Source: an uncultured Ruminococcus sp. (GTDB taxonomy: Bacteria; Bacillota; Clostridia; Oscillospirales; Acutalibacteraceae). Taken from it: DNA of 5,927 bases. Positions 1 through 4,560 of the stretch are shown in pieces (position 1 is the first letter of the stretch; the number at the start of each line of letters is the position of its first letter). Below the pieces are notes generated by a model, which was not told the origin of the DNA, did not search any database, and saw nothing but the letters and a program-made list of their open reading frames with translations. The stretch spans positions 1-5,927 of the forward strand of contig CACWNZ010000155.1 of NCBI GenBank assembly GCA_902762335.1, written 5' to 3'. Both the position numbers and the translations under genes were made by a program.

Positions 1-54
1 CGTATCCGCGGTATAGAAGTATGGGATGTCGTTGAAGTGGAACGCGAAATCGGG
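1..54 (+). repeat. Family E repeat, partial copy E1
   Basis: This segment matches 217-270 with only two differences in 54 bases (position 6 C/T, position 39 G/T). It is also the near-exact reverse complement of 5690-5743. It is cut by the window edge, so the upstream half of the element would lie outside. Read on the opposite strand all three copies stay open in one frame (ending ...FNDIPYFYTA), but no start codon or ribosome site goes with it, so I treat it as non-coding. Confidence 0.9.
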
Positions 55-97
55 GTGCGGTTGTCCGGTGGACAACTCTGCCAAAGGCAGAAGCACC
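54..97 (+). repeat. Three-way-junction hairpin cluster
   Basis: An outer stem GGTGC (54-58) / GCACC (93-97) encloses two perfect hairpins. The first is GTTGTCC (60-66) / GGACAAC (70-76) with loop GGT; the second is TCTGCC (77-82) / GGCAGA (86-91) with loop AAA. Almost no base is left unpaired at the junction. It follows directly on repeat E1. Function unknown; it could fold as a DNA cruciform or in RNA. Confidence 0.6.
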
Positions 98-120
98 GAA
101 CGAGCCGGCAGGCGAGACCC

Positions 121-294
121 GGCAGTTTGCCGCCGTGCCGGCGAGCCGCCGGAGCCGATTCGCGGCGCGGCTTTCTTGCAGTATAATACTTTATGCCCGC
201 GCCCATGCTTTATAGTCGTATTCGCGGTATAGAAGTATGGGATGTCGTTGAAGTTGAACGCGAAATCGGGAGCGGCAGCTTGCCGCCGTGCCGG
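121..294 (+). repeat. Pair of 21-bp direct repeats
   Basis: The segments 121-141 and 274-294 are identical except for one base (T/C at the eighth position). Each contains the hairpin CGGCA / TGCCG with a three-base loop (GTT or GCT) and ends in CCGTGCCGG. The second copy directly follows repeat E2. A related but diverged stretch follows E3 on the opposite strand, so this may be an optional tail of family E. Confidence 0.7.
155..270 (+). repeat. Family E repeat, full copy E2 (116 nt)
   Basis: This aligns end to end, without gaps, to the reverse complement of 5690-5805, which is also 116 nt. The left arm 155-178 has one difference in 24. The right arm 195-270 differs only at one base (the T/C in GTTGAAGTT versus GTTGAAGTG). 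The central 16 nt (179-194) are unrelated between the copies; here they contain the palindrome AGTAT-A-ATACT (180-190). There are no transposase, terminal target duplication or coding signals. Known parallels would be small non-autonomous or palindromic interspersed elements; assignment to any named family is not possible from sequence alone. Confidence 0.85.
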
Positions 295-351
295 CTTTAT
301 CATAATGCGGAATGGGGAGTTTGAAATGATCAAGACACACGGCTGCCGCTG

Positions 352-420
352 TTCAATGTGGAATTTGGAATGAAGGTCGCCGCTTGCGCGGCATTATAAT
401 TGGATTTTGCAGAAGGATCA
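352..420 (+). repeat. Family H repeat, copy C
   Basis: Three loose heptamers (CAATGTG, GAATTTG, GAATGAA) lead into GGTCGCC. A hairpin GCCGC (379-383) / GCGGC (388-392) with loop TTGC follows, then CATTATAA and a tail with TTTTGCAGAAGGATCA. The order of parts matches the copies at 477-558 (-) and 5521-5613 (+), but this copy is the most diverged. It faces the 477-558 copy. Confidence 0.55.
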
Positions 421-476
421 ATTCAAATAGATCCATTAGTTATGAACTATAATTTATATTCCAAATTATTAAGGGG

Positions 477-558
477 GCTGTTCTTCTCCAAAAACCTGCT
501 ATAATGCCCGAAGGGCGACCGCAACTATTCGCTATTCTTTATTCTCTATTCGTTATTC
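477..558 (-). repeat. Family H repeat, copy A, overlapping the zapA stop
   Basis: Read on the minus strand it consists of five GAATANN heptamers (558 down to 524), TGCGGTCG, the hairpin GCCC-TTC-GGGC (516-506), CATTATAG, then a tail TTTTTGGAGAAGAACAGC ending at 477. The copy at 5521-5613 has the same five heptamers, the same order of parts and a matching tail (CTTTTGGAGAATGACAGC), but an unrelated hairpin stem. The first heptamers run through the zapA stop codon (546-548) and supply the last four codons of that gene. Confidence 0.8.
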
Positions 559-1004
559 TCTTCTTCTGCTGCTTCCTCGGATTCGGAGGAGGATAAGGCT
601 CTTCTGACGGGTCTTGCGGGGGCGGATACGGGCTCGTCGGAGGGAGAGCTCTGTTCCCTGAGCCTGCGGCGGTATATTTCGGCGTCGGCTCTGAGCCTGA
701 CTATCTCGGCTCTGAGGGTCTCGTTTTCGTCGCCGAGCTTTTTTATTTCTTCAAGATATGCCGAGAGCTGTTTTTTAAGGGACAGGGTATCCCTTTCCAT
801 TGTATTCAGCTCATCACAGTAGTTCAGCGCCGAAAGCATTGCGGCACCCGTTACGGATGTTCTTGCCGTTCTGCATATCTCCTTTATGCGCCTGTCTACC
901 GTCTCGGCCATAGCGTAGGTGCGGTCGTCGTCCTCGGACGAAAGCACCGTAAAGACGTTTCCTGCTATTTTTATGCGTATCTTCTTTTTTTCACCGTTAT
1001 TCAT
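546..1004 (-). CDS. zapA: Cell division protein ZapA-like
   Basis: This is a 152-residue protein of the ZapA family, which in other bacteria binds FtsZ and stabilises the Z ring at midcell. Residues about 8-75 carry the ZapA core (IRIKIAGNVFTVLSSED, then YAMAETVDRRIKEI and a helix with ALNYCDEL). Residues about 67-118 form a heptad-rich coiled coil (LKKQLSAYLEEIKKLGDENE). The C-terminal ~35 residues are a low-complexity Pro/Ser/Glu tail ending EENNE, longer than the roughly 90-110 residues typical of the family. The start at 1004 is chosen because AAGGAAGGG lies 8 nt upstream; a longer frame from 1052 would put the promoter inside the gene. It is monocistronic here and divergent from the CpXC gene. 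The last four codons and stop come from a repeat element. Family assignment is good; the cellular role is inferred. Confidence 0.88.
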   Translation of the reverse strand: MNNGEKKKIRIKIAGNVFTVLSSEDDDRTYAMAETVDRRIKEICRTARTSVTGAAMLSALNYCDELNTMERDTLSLKKQLSAYLEEIKKLGDENETLRAEIVRLRADAEIYRRRLREQSSPSDEPVSAPARPVRRALSSSESEEAAEEENNE

Positions 1005-1012
1005 GGCGGATA

Positions 1013-1023
1013 CCCTTCCTTCC
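1013..1023 (-). promoter_or_regulatory. Ribosome binding site of zapA
   Basis: Minus-strand GGAAGGAAGGG ends 8 nt before the ATG at 1004. This decides the start against the in-frame ATG at 1052, which has no such site. Confidence 0.75.
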
Positions 1024-1040
1024 GTTTGTGTGCTTGTTCT

Positions 1041-1046
1041 ATTATA
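1041..1046 (-). promoter_or_regulatory. zapA promoter -10 box
   Basis: Minus-strand TATAAT lies in the context TGGTATATAAT. The 17-nt-upstream hexamer TTTTCT is a poor -35, so recognition would rest on the strong -10 region. Predicted start near 1034, leaving a leader of about 30 nt. Confidence 0.55.
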
Positions 1047-1117
1047 TACCATAACAGGATAATAGAAAAGACGTATTCGGGAAATAATTTTTTTGTCAGC
1101 CGAACGAGCACCTGTTT

Positions 1118-1142
1118 AATGCCGTGCGGCAAATTTTTTTTT
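1118..1142 (+). terminator. Weak terminator-like hairpin with T9
   Basis: TGCC-GTGC-GGCA is followed by AA and nine T residues (1134-1142), then C and six A residues. The stem is only 4 bp and no + strand gene lies upstream, so its role is doubtful. It could block antisense transcription coming out of the zapA region or be an AT-rich upstream element for the 1219 gene. Confidence 0.25.
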
Positions 1143-1172
1143 CAAAAAAGGGTTTCCCCGTGCGGAACGTGG

Positions 1173-1181
1173 TGATATAAT
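1173..1181 (+). promoter_or_regulatory. Extended -10 promoter of the CpXC gene
   Basis: TGATATAAT gives a perfect TATAAT (1176-1181) with the TGn extension at 1173-1175. The hexamer 17 nt upstream (TTTCCC) is a poor -35, as is common for extended -10 promoters. Predicted start near 1188; the AGAGGAGG ribosome site is at 1204-1211, 7 nt before the ATG. Confidence 0.6.
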
Positions 1182-1218
1182 AGATACTGACATAATAAAC
1201 GAAAGAGGAGGAAACGAT

Positions 1219-1851
1219 ATGTCGAAAAACAGGACCGTTACGGTCTGCTGTCCCGAATGTAAAAAGGAAAGCGAATTTACCGTATGGGACAGCATAAATA
1301 CGAGCATAGATCCCGATATGGAGGCAAAGGTGAGGGACAGGTCGGCTTTTCTGTTCCATTGCCCCGACTGCGGCGGCGAGACCTATCTTGACTACAGCTT
1401 TCTTTATCATAATATGGATAAGAAGCTCATGATACAGTATGCCGATACCGACGAGGCGGCGGCGGAATTCATAGGCGCGCTTGAAGAGAGCTGGAGCACG
1501 GATATTTTCAGCAGCCTTAAACTGCTTGAAAAGCTGCTCATTTTCGATAAGGGACTTGACGACAGACTTATCGAGATCTATAAGTTTATCGTTATGCTTA
1601 GGTACAGACAGGACAGAAAGGAATGCAACGACCCCGTTCTGTTTTTCTATTCGGACGACAGCGGTAAAATGGCGGTGTTTATCTATGAGGACGGTGAATA
1701 TATCTGCTCGTCACAGTTCTCCGATGAGGTGTATAACGACCTTTCGCTCAAGTATGCCGATAAGCTGCCCGAGTTCCATAAGGGCGTTATGCTCGCCGAT
1801 GAAAATTGGGCTTATAATTTCCTCACCGGCAACGTGGACGGGGAGGAATGA
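1219..1851 (+). CDS. CpXC domain protein
   Basis: This is a 210-residue soluble protein with an N-terminal CpXC domain. The two cysteine pairs CPEC (residues 11-14) and CPDC (48-51) probably bind one zinc ion. Typical CpXC features surround them: VWDSINTSIDPDM (22-34), FLFHCPDCGG (44-53) and DYSFLYHNMDKKLMIQY (58-74). The remaining ~130 residues are an alpha/beta region I cannot assign, rich in acidic and aromatic residues. No signal peptide or membrane segment is seen. The start follows AGAGGAGG at a spacing of 7. The gene stands alone, with its own extended -10 promoter and no clear intrinsic terminator until 2287, though a strong hairpin at 1891-1944 lacks only the T-run. CpXC proteins are widespread in clostridia without a known biochemical role; I infer none. 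Confidence 0.85.
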   Translation: MSKNRTVTVCCPECKKESEFTVWDSINTSIDPDMEAKVRDRSAFLFHCPDCGGETYLDYSFLYHNMDKKLMIQYADTDEAAAEFIGALEESWSTDIFSSLKLLEKLLIFDKGLDDRLIEIYKFIVMLRYRQDRKECNDPVLFFYSDDSGKMAVFIYEDGEYICSSQFSDEVYNDLSLKYADKLPEFHKGVMLADENWAYNFLTGNVDGEE

Positions 1852-1890
1852 GCGGGTCAAACGTAAATTATAATCAATAATTCCGCACTG

Positions 1891-1944
1891 AGGTCTGCTG
1901 ACGCGCCCATGCTTTGAAAAAAGCTACGCGCAGTCGGCAGACCT
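1891..1944 (+). other. Long bulged hairpin with GAAA tetraloop
   Basis: The outer stem pairs 1891-1906 with 1928-1944: 16 pairs with one T-G wobble (1899/1936) and one bulged A (1932). The inner stem is GCTTT (1911-1915) / AAAGC (1920-1924), closed by a GAAA tetraloop. It begins 40 nt after the CpXC stop. The 3' side (TTGCCGTTTACTC) is not a convincing T-run, so I do not call a terminator; it may be an RNA 3'-end stabiliser. The 14 nt CGCGCCCATGCTTT (1902-1915) also occurs in repeat E2 at 201 region and inverted in E3. Confidence 0.6.
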
Positions 1945-1986
1945 TGCCGTTTACTCCCGAAAATCGACAGATAACTCCATACTTAC

Positions 1987-2015
1987 TGTTAATGGATAAG
2001 CCCGTGTAATATAAT
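1987..2015 (+). promoter_or_regulatory. Candidate promoter of the structured RNA
   Basis: A perfect TATAAT (2010-2015) lies 17 nt after a weak -35, TGTTAA (1987-1992). Predicted start is near 2022, two bases before the first long complementary segment of the RNA. The agreement between promoter position and structure boundary is the main support; the -35 alone would not convince. Confidence 0.45.
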
Positions 2016-2021
2016 TGCATA

Positions 2022-2323
2022 GCACGGAACAGCTACTGCTGCATTTGCTATTCACATTCCTTGTGTCAGAATCACTATTTTGAGAAAAGAATCGACACTG
2101 ATGCGAATGCAGGCAAAGGTAAGGGGACAGTGTTCCGTATTCATTTCTCCGATGGAGCCGTACTGCGCTTGCGCGGTGCGTTCCATAGTCGGTAATGCCG
2201 CATCTGCCCGGGATAACTGCCCCCCTGTTGTTATCCTGCCGTACCCCTACGGAGGCGCAGATACGGCGTCATCGGCTTATAAAATAAAGATCCTGCACGG
2301 GTGAATGCAGGATCTTATTTTTT
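2022..2323 (+). ncRNA. Candidate structured RNA, about 300 nt, no known class
   Basis: Domain 1 has nested helices: 2024-2031 / 2131-2138 (8 perfect pairs, ACGGAACA with TGTTCCGT), 2039-2048 / 2103-2112 (10 pairs, one G-T), 2063-2067 / 2094-2098 (5 pairs). Domain 2 is a hairpin pairing 2152-2167 with 2172-2186 (15 pairs, three of them wobbles valid on this strand only, one bulged C, CTTG loop). Domain 3 follows after one base: stem 2188-2207 / 2257-2276 (18 of 20 pair, three wobbles, two A-C mismatches) enclosing two abutting hairpins, 2209-2217 / 2230-2238 and 2239-2243 / 2248-2252. The terminator hairpin follows 10 nt later. No ORF here has a ribosome site. I do not see the signature sequences of RNase P, tmRNA, SRP RNA or a cobalamin riboswitch. 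It ends against a convergent gene, so it is more likely a free-standing RNA than a leader. Strand and domain 2-3 are well supported; exact 5' end and function are inference. Confidence 0.55.
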
Positions 2324-2324
2324 T
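2287..2324. terminator. Bidirectional intrinsic terminator
   Basis: A perfect 11-bp stem AAGATCCTGCA (2287-2297) / TGCAGGATCTT (2306-2316) has an 8-nt loop. On the + strand it is followed by A and seven T (2318-2324); on the minus strand by TATTTTAT. It would stop the + strand RNA and the leftward kinase operon. The kinase stop codon (2315-2317) lies inside the stem. Confidence 0.88.
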
Positions 2325-3628
2325 GCGGTCTCACGGGGCGCAAGGGCAAGACTTACCGTTATTTTGAATTCGCTTTCGTCGCAGGCGAAGCTCAGCTCTC
2401 CGTGATAATGAGAGACCGCAAGCTCGACAGAATACAGCCCTATTCCGTGCGCATCGTCGCCGTTTTTCCTGCCGCTTACGGGCATACCGTTTTCAAAAGC
2501 GACCCTTTCGGCAACGGGGTTGGTTATCTCAATAAATAGAAAACCGCTGCTGCAAATACAGCTTATCTTTATAGTCTTTTTCTCATCGGTGTTAATTTTT
2601 TCGCAGGCCTCAATGGAATTGTCAAGGGTATCACCTAATATCACGCAAAGATCGCGGGGCTTTATACCCTCGGTCGGAAGAGCGCCGTCAAATTCTATAA
2701 CGATGTCCGAGCTCTGTGCGCGCAGCGCCTTTTCGGCAAAAATGGCGTCCGCTATCCTGTTGCCCGTATCAAACAGCGGCGCGGCGGCGGAAAGCTCCTG
2801 CTGAACGCTGCGTAGCATTTCAAGGGCTTCGGCGCATTTTCCCTCTTCAAGCAGGTCGTTAAGACCGATAGACATATTTTTAAGGTCGTGTCTGAGCCTG
2901 CGCATTCTGAAATAGGATTCGGAGAGTCGGGAATAATGCTCTGTCTGCTTTTCGATCTGTCGTTCGTAGCGTTGGGTAAGCCTTCTGAAATGCCTGTCCG
3001 AGGTAGAGTAGATAACGAGGCAGATTATAATGAGCGTCATTATTACAAGCAGGAAGATGAACGTGAGCTTTACCGAATCCGACCATACAGGGTGATCATA
3101 GAAGGGCTTTTTCAGTATGGATACCGAAAGAAAGGCGCAGCAGAAGAGAAGCAGGAGGGTTATTGACTTTATGGGCTGCGGGGTCAGCCTGAGCGAATAT
3201 CTTATGCGGTGTCTCAGCCGGGAATAACCCGCGAATATGCAGCCTGCAAGCAGCAGAATGCAGGAGAGAGACCCGCAGAGTAATTCGGGTACGGTATCTA
3301 CCATGTTATCGGCAGTTGATGCCGAAACGAGTATGACCGTTATCAGGTGAAGCACGATATATTCATATAAGACCGTGCGCAGGCGTATTTTAGTCAGAGA
3401 AATATACGCGGCTGCCGTTGCGGGAACGAAAAATGCCACGGGGACAAGAACGATGCCCGCGGGCAGGAAAAACCGCATAGTCAGCAGATAAGCGGCAAAC
3501 AGAGCTGTCGAGCTTATGCAGCAGGGCAGAAGCCGCACACCCGCGCTGAAGAGCCGCCGCGACAGAATGAGCAGGCTTATGTAAGTTATATAGGCACCCA
3601 ACGAGGTCAGTATGATATTTATATCCAT
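2315..3628 (-). CDS. AgrC-like sensor histidine kinase (GHKL)
   Basis: This is a 437-residue membrane kinase of the peptide-quorum-sensing (HPK10/AgrC-like) type. The N-terminal ~208 residues hold six or seven hydrophobic segments (about 4-22, 37-52, 55-77, 88-104, 117-134, 154-172, 187-208). A charged helical linker (211-245) leads to the H-box RLRHDLKN, with the phospho-accepting His at 247. The GHKL ATPase follows, with N-box GDTLDNSIEAC (Asn 337) and G-box HGIGLYSVELA (394-404). Family members autophosphorylate the His and pass phosphate to a LytTR regulator, here encoded just upstream. Its ATG is one base after the regulator's TAG, with GAGG 8 nt upstream lying in the regulator's last codons, so translation is coupled. 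The signal is unknown: no AgrB or AgrD gene is in the window. All catalytic motifs look intact. Confidence 0.92.
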   Translation of the reverse strand: MDINIILTSLGAYITYISLLILSRRLFSAGVRLLPCCISSTALFAAYLLTMRFFLPAGIVLVPVAFFVPATAAAYISLTKIRLRTVLYEYIVLHLITVILVSASTADNMVDTVPELLCGSLSCILLLAGCIFAGYSRLRHRIRYSLRLTPQPIKSITLLLLFCCAFLSVSILKKPFYDHPVWSDSVKLTFIFLLVIMTLIIICLVIYSTSDRHFRRLTQRYERQIEKQTEHYSRLSESYFRMRRLRHDLKNMSIGLNDLLEEGKCAEALEMLRSVQQELSAAAPLFDTGNRIADAIFAEKALRAQSSDIVIEFDGALPTEGIKPRDLCVILGDTLDNSIEACEKINTDEKKTIKISCICSSGFLFIEITNPVAERVAFENGMPVSGRKNGDDAHGIGLYSVELAVSHYHGELSFACDESEFKITVSLALAPRETAKK

Positions 3629-3629
3629 G

Positions 3630-4337
3630 CTATAACCTCACATAACAGTTCCTTACGAAGTCCATATAGCTTTTGCGGAAATCCGCAAGCCGCGTGCGCC
3701 CTATGGACGCTCTCTCGCCGTTTATTAGGATAAGCTCGCTGCCCTGTATGGACGAGATATAATACATATTCACAACGTAAGATTTATGTATCCTGTAAAA
3801 GCAGTGCGCGGGCAGCAGCTCGTGCACCTTTGAAAGGGTCTTGGAGCTGCGGTAGGTGTTGTCCGTGGTGCGCACGAGGCAGTATTTTCCGTCGCCCTCA
3901 AGGTAGATTATGCTTTTTGCCTCTAAGGTGATCTGCTGACCGTCGCTTATTATGACTATGGGGGATAAATGGCTGTTGTTCTCAAGGAAGGTATCGAGAG
4001 CCGAATACAGCTTTTCTTCGCTGACGGGCTTTAAGAAAAACCTGAACGGCTGTACCTCAAAGGCATCATAGACGAACTGCGGATACTGCGTTATAAATAT
4101 TATACAGCCCGCAGCGTTTTTGGCGCGAAGCTCCTTTGCAGCCTCCATGCCGTTTATATCGGGGAGCTGATAGTCGAGCAGTATCATATCAAAGACGATT
4201 TTGCTCTCAAGCAGACTTCTGCCGTCAGAGAATTCATATATGTCAAGCGCTATTCTTTTTTGTTTCTTATAGTCGAGCAGCATCTCGCGCAGCCCGTTTC
4301 TGAAGTGATCTTCATCGTCACATATAGCTATCTGCAA
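3630..4337 (-). CDS. LytTR-family response regulator
   Basis: This 235-residue regulator has a receiver domain (1-~120) and a LytTR DNA-binding domain (~127-229), the AgrA/LytR layout. Receiver residues present are the acidic pair D7/D8, phospho-acceptor D55 (MILLDYQLPD), T83 and K103 (FFLKPVS). The LytTR part shows IIYLEGDGKYCLVRT (143-157), FYRIHKSYVVN (180-190) and IGRTRLADFRKSY (212-224). The start codon is TTG at 4335-4337, with AAAGGGGG 8 nt upstream; the nearby ATG is out of frame. It is the first gene of a two-gene operon with the kinase and probably receives its phosphate. Direct repeats next to its promoter suggest autoregulation. Target genes are unknown; the divergent membrane protein gene is the nearest candidate. 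Confidence 0.93.
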   Translation of the reverse strand: MQIAICDDEDHFRNGLREMLLDYKKQKRIALDIYEFSDGRSLLESKIVFDMILLDYQLPDINGMEAAKELRAKNAAGCIIFITQYPQFVYDAFEVQPFRFFLKPVSEEKLYSALDTFLENNSHLSPIVIISDGQQITLEAKSIIYLEGDGKYCLVRTTDNTYRSSKTLSKVHELLPAHCFYRIHKSYVVNMYYISSIQGSELILINGERASIGRTRLADFRKSYMDFVRNCYVRL

Positions 4338-4345
4338 CCACAGCG

Positions 4346-4353
4346 CCCCCTTT
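4346..4353 (-). promoter_or_regulatory. Ribosome binding site deciding a TTG start
   Basis: Minus-strand AAAGGGGG lies 8 nt before TTG at 4337. The only nearby ATG (4355-4357 on this strand) precedes the site and is in another frame, so the TTG start is favoured; residues right after it (QIAICDDE) are a normal receiver N-terminus. Confidence 0.75.
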
Positions 4354-4386
4354 CATGTCAAAGTATGAATTATGATAACATTTTAC

Positions 4387-4395
4387 ATTATATCA
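4387..4395 (-). promoter_or_regulatory. Extended -10 promoter of the two-component operon
   Basis: Minus-strand TGATATAAT has a perfect -10 with the TGn extension. No good -35 lies at 16-18 nt, fitting an activator-dependent or extended -10 promoter. Predicted start near 4380, leader about 43 nt. Confidence 0.6.
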
Positions 4396-4424
4396 CAAAA
4401 TTCGCAGGATGATATACACAAAAT
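4394..4424. promoter_or_regulatory. Direct repeats, possible LytTR operator
   Basis: CACAAAAT occurs at 4394-4401 and 4417-4424, 23 bp apart start to start, with a third partial match (GCAAAAT, 4426-4432). LytTR proteins usually bind two ~9-bp direct repeats about two helical turns apart; the spacing is close to that and the sites flank the expected -35 of the operon promoter. The repeats are AT-rich, so chance is possible. Confidence 0.35.
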
Positions 4425-4427
4425 GGC

Positions 4428-4444
4428 AAAATTCTTTGAATTTT
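4428..4444. promoter_or_regulatory. Perfect 7-bp palindrome, operator-like
   Basis: AAAATTC-TTT-GAATTTT lies in the divergent region between the operon and the 4561 gene. It could be an operator or hairpin. It is followed by only a short T-run and no gene reads into it, so a terminator is unlikely. Confidence 0.35.
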
Positions 4445-4500
4445 TTGTGAACACGCCGCCGCCGTCGGGCGCCCGGGCTGATTGTTCAAGAAAAAAACAT

Positions 4501-4529
4501 TTGAATATTGCCGCTTTCTATGGTACAAT
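4501..4529 (+). promoter_or_regulatory. Promoter of the 4561 membrane protein gene
   Basis: TTGAAT (4501-4506), exactly 17 nt, then TGGTACAAT with -10 at 4524-4529 and a TGn extension. This is the best housekeeping-type promoter in the window. Predicted start near 4536; GAGG (4548-4551) lies 9 nt before the ATG. Confidence 0.75.
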
Positions 4530-4560
4530 AAAGCATATTTTATTTTTGAGGTGTTGTACT

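Larger units (their letters stand above)
1..545. other. Gene-free repeat-rich region
   Basis: No credible gene is seen here. The stretch is built from dispersed repeats (entered separately) and short hairpins with three- or four-base loops. The open frame at 26-232 lies across the repeats, has no ribosome site and resembles no protein family I know. An extra 10-bp perfect inverted repeat (AATTTGGAAT 362-371 with ATTCCAAATT 458-467) encloses a 5-bp hairpin GGATC/GATCC at 415-434. The region reads as a landing zone for small non-coding repeat elements downstream of zapA. Confidence 0.7.

Noticed and set aside
26..232. Open frame of 68 codons on +
   Set aside because: Runs across repeats E1, the hairpin cluster and E2; no ribosome site and no recognisable family.
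500..505. TATAAT on + as a promoter
   Set aside because: It is part of the repeat tail conserved in copies A and C, with no -35 and no gene downstream on +.
1005..1052. Earlier in-frame ATG for zapA
   Set aside because: It would place the -10 box and ribosome site inside the gene; the added residues are not ZapA-like.
2080..2304. Open frame of 74 codons on +
   Set aside because: TTG/ATG without ribosome site, lies exactly over the structured RNA helices and ends in the terminator stem; composition not protein-like.
4372..4560. 63-codon N-terminal extension of the 4561 gene
   Set aside because: No ribosome site; it spans the operator cluster and the TTGAAT/TACAAT promoter.
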